From the NCBI GenBank assembly GCA_963718745.1, contig OY970370.1, positions 1,860,001 through 1,924,000 of the forward strand: a DNA stretch of 64,000 nt, in the 5' to 3' direction. Of the stretch, positions 58,464 through 64,000 are shown piece after piece. Origin of the DNA: Fermentibacter sp963718745 [NCBI: Candidatus Fermentibacterota bacterium] (GTDB lineage Bacteria > Fermentibacterota > Fermentibacteria > Fermentibacterales). The first letter of the stretch is position 1; each line of letters starts with the position of its first letter. Made by a program: the position numbers and the translations under genes. The notes below the pieces were generated by a model, which saw only the letters and a list, made by a program, of their open reading frames with translations, did not search any database and had not been told where the DNA came from.

Positions 58464-60395
58464 GTGACGATCCAGAGATATTTCCTTGCAGCGGCACTCC
58501 TTTTCGCATCGGCCGCCGGCGCCGGGCTCCCCACGATGATCCCCCGGGAGGTCCTCTTCGGGAATCCCGAGAGGGTGGCGCCCTCCCTGTCGCCCGACGG
58601 GAGCATGATAGCCTACGTAGCGCCCGCCGGAAGCGTCATGAACCTCTGGCTGATGGACGCCGACGGAACCGACCCCCGCCAGATCACTTTCGACGAGGGA
58701 AGGGGCGTGACCGACTACTTCTGGGCCGAGAACGGGCGGCACATCCTCTACATGCAGGACGAGGCCGGCGAGGAGAACACCCATGTGTTCAGACTCGACG
58801 TCTCGACGGGCGAGGTGACCGACCTGACGCCGTACGAGGGCGTGAAGGCATACGTCACGGCCACGGACAGGGACACGCCCGACCGCGTGCTCATCGAGAT
58901 GAACATCGACAATCCGATGCTCTTCGACGTCTACGAAGCGGATCTCTCCACCGGAGAGGTCGCCCTGCTGGAGAGGAATCCCGGTTTCGTCCTCGGCTGG
59001 ATCCCGGACGAGGACCTGAGGATAAGGTTCGCCTTTTCTATGGACGAGGACGGGAGCCAGATGCTCATGGAGAGGGACGGAGAAGGGAACTGGCAGCCCT
59101 TCATGTCCTGGGGACCCGAGGAGCAGGTCTATCCGGTGCGCATGACGAGGGACGGGAGCGGCATCTATCTCAACAGCACCCTCGGCGCCAACACGTCCAG
59201 GCTCGTCAGGGTGGATATCGAGACCGGCGAGGAAACCGTGCTGGCCTCGGATCCCCTGTGCGACGCCGGCTCCGTGTTCTTCGACGAGGCGACCGTCCTT
59301 CCCCGGGCGGTCACCTTCACCCATCTCCGCAGGAGGATCGAGATCCTCGATCCGTCGATCGTCCCCGACTACGATTTCCTGAGAACATTCGCCGAGGGGG
59401 ACTTCTTCGTCTCCTCCAGCGACCATGCGGACAGCACATGGATCGTCGGATACTTCAGCACCTCCAACCCCGTGAGCTACTATCTGTACGACAGGAGCAC
59501 CCGGAGTGCGGAGTTCCTGTTCTCTGCGGTCCCCGCGCTGGAGGGGTACGAACTCGCAGGAGTCAGACCCCTCCTCATCCCGGCCCGTGACGGTCTCGAG
59601 CTCCCCTCTTATCTGACGCTCCCGGCAGGGGTGGACACCACGGGCCTGCCCCTGGTCCTGTTCGTCCACGGAGGACCCTGGGCACGCGACCACTACGGGT
59701 ACGATCCGATGGTTCAGCTGATGGCCAACCGCGGTTTCGCGGTCCTGCAGGTCAACTTCCGCGGCTCGAGCGGCTTCGGGAGGGAGTTCCTCAACGCCGC
59801 CAACAAGGAATGGGGCGGAGCGATGCAGGACGACATCACCGACGCAGCCGCCTGGGCCGTGGAACGGGGCTATGCCGATCCATCCAGGCTGGCAATAGTC
59901 GGCGCCTCCTACGGCGGATACGCAACCCTCGCCGGAGTCGCCTTCACTCCGGATCTCTACGCTGCGGCCGTGGATCTCTTCGGTCCGTCCAACCTGGTGA
60001 CGTTCCGCGAGAGCGTGCCGGCCTACTGGAGACCGATGGACGCCATGTTCGACATCCGCATCGGCAGCCTGGAGGAAGACGCCATCATGCTCCAGGACCG
60101 GTCGCCGCTCAATCACGCTGAAGCCATCCGCACTCCGCTGATGGTCATCCAGGGTGCCAACGACCCCCGGGTGGTCCGGGCGGAGAGCGATCAGCTTGTC
60201 GCTGCCCTTCGCGCAGCCGGAACGCCCGTCGAGTATGTCCTCTATGCCGAAGAGGGCCATGGCTTTGCCCTCGAGGCGAACAATCTCGATTTTGCCGGCC
60301 GCATGGAGGAGTTCCTGGCGGCGCACATAGACGGCGTGCGCTTCGAGCCCTGGACTCCGGTGGAAGGCTCCACCTCCGCCATAATCGAGGAATAG
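58464..60395 (+). CDS. Secreted prolyl-oligopeptidase-family (S9) serine peptidase
   Basis: 643 residues from GTG 58464 with GGAGG nine bases upstream. Signal VTIQRYFLAAALLFASAAGAG. The N-terminal half is a propeller of WD40/TolB-like repeats (SPDGSMIAYVAPAGSVMNLWLMD, GTDPRQITFDEG, DYFWAENGRHILYMQD and similar) that limits access to small peptides. The hydrolase domain has VLFVHGGPWARDHYG (oxyanion), VLQVNFRGSSGFGREFLNA, the nucleophile in VGASYGGYATLAG (Ser ~482), the Asp in GANDPRVV (~567) and the His in EEGHGFALE (~600). All three catalytic residues are present. Likely a dipeptidyl or acylaminoacyl peptidase in the periplasm. Confidence 0.93.
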   Translation: MTIQRYFLAAALLFASAAGAGLPTMIPREVLFGNPERVAPSLSPDGSMIAYVAPAGSVMNLWLMDADGTDPRQITFDEGRGVTDYFWAENGRHILYMQDEAGEENTHVFRLDVSTGEVTDLTPYEGVKAYVTATDRDTPDRVLIEMNIDNPMLFDVYEADLSTGEVALLERNPGFVLGWIPDEDLRIRFAFSMDEDGSQMLMERDGEGNWQPFMSWGPEEQVYPVRMTRDGSGIYLNSTLGANTSRLVRVDIETGEETVLASDPLCDAGSVFFDEATVLPRAVTFTHLRRRIEILDPSIVPDYDFLRTFAEGDFFVSSSDHADSTWIVGYFSTSNPVSYYLYDRSTRSAEFLFSAVPALEGYELAGVRPLLIPARDGLELPSYLTLPAGVDTTGLPLVLFVHGGPWARDHYGYDPMVQLMANRGFAVLQVNFRGSSGFGREFLNAANKEWGGAMQDDITDAAAWAVERGYADPSRLAIVGASYGGYATLAGVAFTPDLYAAAVDLFGPSNLVTFRESVPAYWRPMDAMFDIRIGSLEEDAIMLQDRSPLNHAEAIRTPLMVIQGANDPRVVRAESDQLVAALRAAGTPVEYVLYAEEGHGFALEANNLDFAGRMEEFLAAHIDGVRFEPWTPVEGSTSAIIEE

Positions 60396-60411
60396 ACCGG
60401 ACTACCTGATA

Positions 60412-60438
60412 CCGGGGGGTCTTTCAGGGACCCCCCGG
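60412..60438. terminator. Hairpin between convergent genes
   Basis: CCGGGGGGTC / GACCCCCCGG (10-bp stem, seven-base loop) lies 16 bases after the S9 stop. No T-tract follows, so the plus-strand role as an intrinsic terminator is moderate; it may serve both strands. Confidence 0.6.
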
Positions 60439-60530
60439 GTCCAGTACAATCTCCCATGAAACGGCGAAGGGGAGAGAATCCTCCCCCCTTCCCCGAAACA
60501 CTGCGGCAAGGCGGCGATCCGCCTGTCCAG

Positions 60531-63020
60531 CTACCTGAGCACTGTCATCCTGATGGCGTGATGCCGTCCGTCCAGCTCCACCGAGAGCAGATATGTCCCG
60601 TTCGGCAGCCCTTCGCAGGACACCTCGAGCACTCCGCCCGCCACGGGGGAGCGGACCGCGCCCGCCAGCCTGCCTGCGATGTCGAACACTCTCACGGAGG
60701 CTTCCTCCGTGCCTGCGGGAACCGATATCCGGGCTAGAGACCGGACGGGGTTTGCGAGGAGCACCGGGATCCCGTCGACCGGCTGCTCCGGCGATTCGAC
60801 CCCCAGCCCTCCCTCGAGGGAGACCCAGACGTCCCAGTTGGAGCCCGTCTCGTTGCCCGCCCAGGCTATGACGCCGTCAGAGAGGGACGGAGTCCATGCC
60901 GGCCCTTCGGTGTCCAGGAGGAGGGCTGCAGCGGTCCATCCTGACGAGGTAAGCGTGGATGACCAGAGCCTCGCTGCCGATCCCCTGCCCTGCTGCCAGG
61001 CGACGAGGGGCGCGCCCGTGGGGGAGGAGCCGACCGAAGGGACGCACGCCGTCTCGGAAGGGGAGGAGAAGACGGCTTCCTCCTGCTCCCAGGAGCTGCC
61101 GTTCCAGCGCCTTGTCCGGATGTCCGACCCTCCGTCGTCCTCCTGCCAGGCGAGATACATCTGGCCGTTCACGGCTGCGAGCGCCGGTGCACGGCAGAAG
61201 TTCCCGGTCGAGACCACCTGGGGGGCCGCGAAGCCCGAACCGTTGCCCCTGGTCCACATTATCCGGTCGCCGTTCAGATCGCTCTGCACCCATGCGACAT
61301 GGGTCCAGCCGGAGCCGTCCGCTGCGCAGGCGGGAGAGAAGTCCTCGCTGTCCGAACTCGAGATGATGGTCTCGGCGAAGCTGCCGTCGAGAGCCTCGAC
61401 CATTATGTCGCCCTCGCCCCTGCGCCAGGTCTGCCATGCCATCCAGAGCCTGCCGTCCGCATAGGCGAGCCTCGGGTCCACATCGTAGCCCGAACCGTTC
61501 ACGACAGTCGTCACTGTAGAGAAATTCGTCCCGTGAGCCAGCCGGATGTCATAACCGTAGCTGGACTCCTCGAAGCTGGACCAGGCAAGCCAGGCCTGCC
61601 CCGCTCCGTCGAACGCGAGAGACGGCTGGACGTCCCAGTACTCGTCCGTGTCCACGACAAGGACCGGTCCCCAGTTCGTGCCGTCGAAGCGCCTGGCGGC
61701 GATGTCCAGCCGGGATGTCGCCCCGGTCATCCATGCCACCCATATGATGTCCCCGTTCACGGCTGCAGTGGGGTAGCAGTCCGAATGGATGCTCGAGGAG
61801 ATCTGCGCCCATGCCCTCCCGTGCCCGCCTTCCGGAGAACCCCCGTCCGGGGGCATGGAGGCGTCGGAACCGCCGCCCATGGGCATCACGGTAGGATCGC
61901 CCAGGAGCACGCATCCGTAATGCCACGCCTCGTCGTAGATGCCGACCTCGTTCATCCAGTCCATGAAGGCCGCCCCGGGTGTCGCTCCTGCGCCGATGGG
62001 CTCGTAGAAGACCTCGAAGTCGAGCATCGAACCGGTCTTGGTCGATCCGATCGCAAGCTGGCAGTAGTCCTCGCCGAAGAGGTACCAGTTGCCCAGGCAG
62101 TTGGGTTCCGTCCAGCGGCAGTTGGAGCAGCTGAAGAGCTGGATGAATACGGTCTGCGGGTTGATCTCGGCTATCTCGGGCGCCATCACCGTTCCGGAGT
62201 ATCCCGAGGTGGTCTTGAAAGTGTGACCCCAGGGGGAGGAGTGGGACATGAGGTGGATGAACTCGTACCCGTAGGCGAGCCTGTCCCTGTAATACGCCGC
62301 GGTGGTCTGGTCAGGGCTGTTGTAGACGTCCACCGTCGGATAGATCGAGGAGAGGCCGCACTCGCCGTAGTACGACCAGTCGTCGTCGTTGAAGGCCATG
62401 GCCCTGGCCGGCACGGCAAGGGCGCCGGTCCTGTAGAAGTGGTTCTTGTCGAAGAAGTCCCGCATCATCGTGACTTCGCTGCCGAACTCTATCGCATGGG
62501 CGTCGATCCTGCCCACCCAGATCTCCGCACCCCGGTCGCCCGTGTGGGAGTCGAACATCCCGTCGCTGTCGGCATCGGTCCATATGCCGTCGAGGTCCAT
62601 CAGATAGAGGTCGAGAGGGAACTCCTCGTGCGGCCCGCCCCACTCGTCCATCTCGTACCAGGCGGCCGGCAGCCATCCCACGAGGATCACGCCGGCCCTG
62701 CCGGCATGCGACTGGATCTGTGCTCTGAGGTCCGCCGCGGTCCCGCCCAGCATTCCTTCCACGGTGACGTTGTATCCCTCCGCCTCGAGGTCCTGCCTGA
62801 AACGGTCGATCCTGTCGGCCAGGGGGACCTGCATCGAGGAGGAGACTATCACCAGGACGTCCGAGTCACCCCTGTCGGCGTGGCTCTCGCTGATGTTCGA
62901 GAAGGAGGCCGGGAGAGCCTCGAGAGGGCAGCGCGAGGTTCCGGCGAAACTCGTCACGGCCGCGCCTGAGGGAGGCGGCGGCAATGACGACAGGATCAGG
63001 ATAACTGCATTGAGGAACAC
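60531..63020 (-). CDS. Secreted C25-like cysteine peptidase with propeller and C-terminal sorting-type domain
   Basis: 829 residues from GTG 63020, with GGAGG six bases upstream. A signal (FLNAVILILSSLPP) leads to a caspase-like domain: DVLVIVSSSMQVPLADRIDRF (~54), GVILVGWLPAAWYEM (~110), DLYLMDLDGIWTDADSDG (~136), AEIWVGRIDA (~165), then YEFIHLMSHSSPWGH with His260 and VFIQLFSCSNCRW with Cys298, the likely catalytic pair of a gingipain-type fold. Residues ~395-740 are a row of BNR-like propeller blades (repeated W-A-W and DVQPSLAFDGAGQAWLAW-type units). The last ~80 residues are a FlgD/T9SS-type tail ending IRMTVLR, as in the subtilase. Activity has not been shown. Confidence 0.85.
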   Translation of the reverse strand: MFLNAVILILSSLPPPPSGAAVTSFAGTSRCPLEALPASFSNISESHADRGDSDVLVIVSSSMQVPLADRIDRFRQDLEAEGYNVTVEGMLGGTAADLRAQIQSHAGRAGVILVGWLPAAWYEMDEWGGPHEEFPLDLYLMDLDGIWTDADSDGMFDSHTGDRGAEIWVGRIDAHAIEFGSEVTMMRDFFDKNHFYRTGALAVPARAMAFNDDDWSYYGECGLSSIYPTVDVYNSPDQTTAAYYRDRLAYGYEFIHLMSHSSPWGHTFKTTSGYSGTVMAPEIAEINPQTVFIQLFSCSNCRWTEPNCLGNWYLFGEDYCQLAIGSTKTGSMLDFEVFYEPIGAGATPGAAFMDWMNEVGIYDEAWHYGCVLLGDPTVMPMGGGSDASMPPDGGSPEGGHGRAWAQISSSIHSDCYPTAAVNGDIIWVAWMTGATSRLDIAARRFDGTNWGPVLVVDTDEYWDVQPSLAFDGAGQAWLAWSSFEESSYGYDIRLAHGTNFSTVTTVVNGSGYDVDPRLAYADGRLWMAWQTWRRGEGDIMVEALDGSFAETIISSSDSEDFSPACAADGSGWTHVAWVQSDLNGDRIMWTRGNGSGFAAPQVVSTGNFCRAPALAAVNGQMYLAWQEDDGGSDIRTRRWNGSSWEQEEAVFSSPSETACVPSVGSSPTGAPLVAWQQGRGSAARLWSSTLTSSGWTAAALLLDTEGPAWTPSLSDGVIAWAGNETGSNWDVWVSLEGGLGVESPEQPVDGIPVLLANPVRSLARISVPAGTEEASVRVFDIAGRLAGAVRSPVAGGVLEVSCEGLPNGTYLLSVELDGRHHAIRMTVLR

Positions 63021-63108
63021 CTCGGACCTCCACTGGAAAGCGCTGATACGTCCTGAATGGGAGAATAAGCAAGAACATTCCGCCTGTCAGCATCCTCCCG
63101 ATGCCGCC

Positions 63109-64000
63109 TCAGTCTCCCGTCCTCCTCCCGAGGACGACCGCCGATACCGGCTCGCTTCCGCCGGTCCAGACGGGGTCGGCCTCCGGCGGGATGAAGCCCC
63201 TGCAGATGAGGCATTCCACTCCGATCTCGTCCAGGAGGCTGTCTGCTGCCGGCGAGGGCCACGTGTTCAGTATCTCCGCCGTCTCGCCGTAGCCCTCCGG
63301 GAGGCTCGTGCCATACCCGTTCACCATGGGCGTGAAATGGATGGTCTGTCCGAGCAGGTTGCCGCACTCGTACGCGGGAGAGTCCAGGCCGTCCCCGACC
63401 GGGAGTATCGCGACGCAGGCGAAGCGCCTCGCGGCGAGCCACCCGTGGAACCTCTCCGGCCTGGCGTCGACCAGCGGCATGGGACCGGGCCAGACCTCCG
63501 CCAGGCAGAGCAGGATCCCGGCAACCGCGAGGACCGGTTTCTTCGATAGAGCTCTTCCCGCTGCCAGCGCCGCGGGCAGGAGGAAGAGGAAGGCGGCACC
63601 GGAGGGGTGACGGATGGACGAGAAGCCGGGCAGTCCCGCAAGGAGCCTCCAGGGTCCCGGAGCGATCTGCCTCCCGAAGGCGGTGATGGCCGGACCCAGA
63701 GACACGGCAAGGAAGACCACCGACAGGGCTGCGAGGAACCAGCCTCCCGCCATCCTGTCCTTCCTGTCCCGCCTGAGGAGCCATGACAGGGAGCCTAGGA
63801 CGAGCGCGAAACCCGGCCAGAATGCAACCTCTCCCGGCGTCGTCGCGGGCCTGAAGTTCCCGAGCAGCATGCTGTTCTCCGCTGGCGAGACGAGGGCGGA
63901 GATGTCGGTGGAGGTGATGGCGGAAGCGGGCAGGCTCGCCGCAGTGCCGAAGTGTCCGAGGAGGAGCGGGATGCAGGCGGCGTTTCCTGCAAGGGTCCAG
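63109..64000 (-). CDS. Polytopic membrane protein, C-terminal part (cut by window edge)
   Basis: The frame is open to the right edge, so the start lies outside; about 296 codons are visible. Hydrophobic segments appear near the start (NAACIPLLLGHFGTAASL), at VAFWPGFALVLGSLSWLL, WFLAALSVVFLAVSLGPAI, AAFLFLLPAALAAGRAL and VLAVAGILLCLAEVW, followed by a soluble tail of ~100 residues (ILPVGDGLDSPAYECGN, HFTPMVNGYGTSLPEGYGETAEIL). The tail with VNGYG and a pocket-like Y/H pattern resembles the periplasmic end of YfhO/GT39-type membrane glycosyltransferases and related proteins. Family not certain. It ends 88 bases before the C25-like gene. Confidence 0.55.
   Translation of the reverse strand, partial: WTLAGNAACIPLLLGHFGTAASLPASAITSTDISALVSPAENSMLLGNFRPATTPGEVAFWPGFALVLGSLSWLLRRDRKDRMAGGWFLAALSVVFLAVSLGPAITAFGRQIAPGPWRLLAGLPGFSSIRHPSGAAFLFLLPAALAAGRALSKKPVLAVAGILLCLAEVWPGPMPLVDARPERFHGWLAARRFACVAILPVGDGLDSPAYECGNLLGQTIHFTPMVNGYGTSLPEGYGETAEILNTWPSPAADSLLDEIGVECLICRGFIPPEADPVWTGGSEPVSAVVLGRRTGD

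Overview
The window is 64 kb of GC-rich bacterial chromosome, gene-dense, with many ATGA or GTGA start/stop overlaps. It contains two tRNA genes, no rRNA and no CRISPR array, and no insertion sequence was recognised. The cell is Gram-negative: there is an LpxL-type acyltransferase, a porin, several small beta-barrel proteins, RND efflux genes and lipoproteins. Several secreted proteins (an S8 subtilase, a C25-like peptidase, a broken surface protein) carry a short C-terminal FlgD/T9SS-type beta domain, and C25-like, lamin-tail and GHL10 proteins are present. This points to the FCB side of the tree or a related candidate phylum. Candidatus Fermentibacterota is my best guess; this is inference, as no marker gene allows a firm placement.

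Layout. 1-1.7 kb: end of folC, a small membrane protein, an FGE-fold lipoprotein. 1.7-2.3 kb: a non-coding cluster of mosaic hairpin repeats beside tRNA-Val. 2.4-4.4 kb: a 612-residue ACT-domain-like protein between tRNA-Val and tRNA-Met. 4.5-11.3 kb: a tightly overlapped run tilS-hpt-ftsH-folE-folP-cdaA plus a degenerate polyprenyl-synthase-fold gene. 11.3-15 kb (minus): priA and an amidohydrolase. 15.1-22 kb: an active/inactive M16 peptidase pair, a lipoprotein and a heterodimeric ABC exporter. 22-31 kb: corrinoid adenosyltransferase, a barrel protein, rlmN (minus), mtnP-thiL-M42 peptidase, a surface-protein gene with an in-frame TGA, an LpxL-type acyltransferase and a subtilase (minus).

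31-39 kb: gpsA, a GHL10 hydrolase, a WalJ-like metallo-hydrolase, a barrel protein and lipoprotein, an ion permease, aroB, tatC and a glycosyltransferase. 39-43 kb: a DUF6504-like gene with dinB behind a promoter containing a dyad, a lamin-tail protein, a frameshifted DUF72 gene and a propeller-like lipoprotein. 43-47 kb: NUDIX hydrolase and prepilin peptidase (minus), a porin with strong expression signals, a zinc-ribbon membrane protein. 47-56 kb: two RND permeases with one membrane-fusion lipoprotein, and a BaiN/HI0933 flavoprotein. 56-64 kb: three minus-strand genes (CPxGH zinc-ribbon-like protein, DUF1028-TPR, HEWG secreted protein), an S9 peptidase, a C25-like peptidase and the end of a polytopic membrane protein.

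Functional themes are folate and tRNA metabolism with c-di-AMP synthesis, envelope export and efflux, secreted peptidases (M16, M42, S8, S9, C25) suited to a protein-degrading heterotroph, and DNA-damage tolerance. The observations most worth a second look are the hairpin-repeat family (1.8-2.3 kb and 46.2 kb), the in-frame TGA followed by a SECIS-like hairpin at 27.4 kb, the dyad in the dinB promoter, and the catalytically stripped prenyl-synthase-like protein downstream of cdaA.
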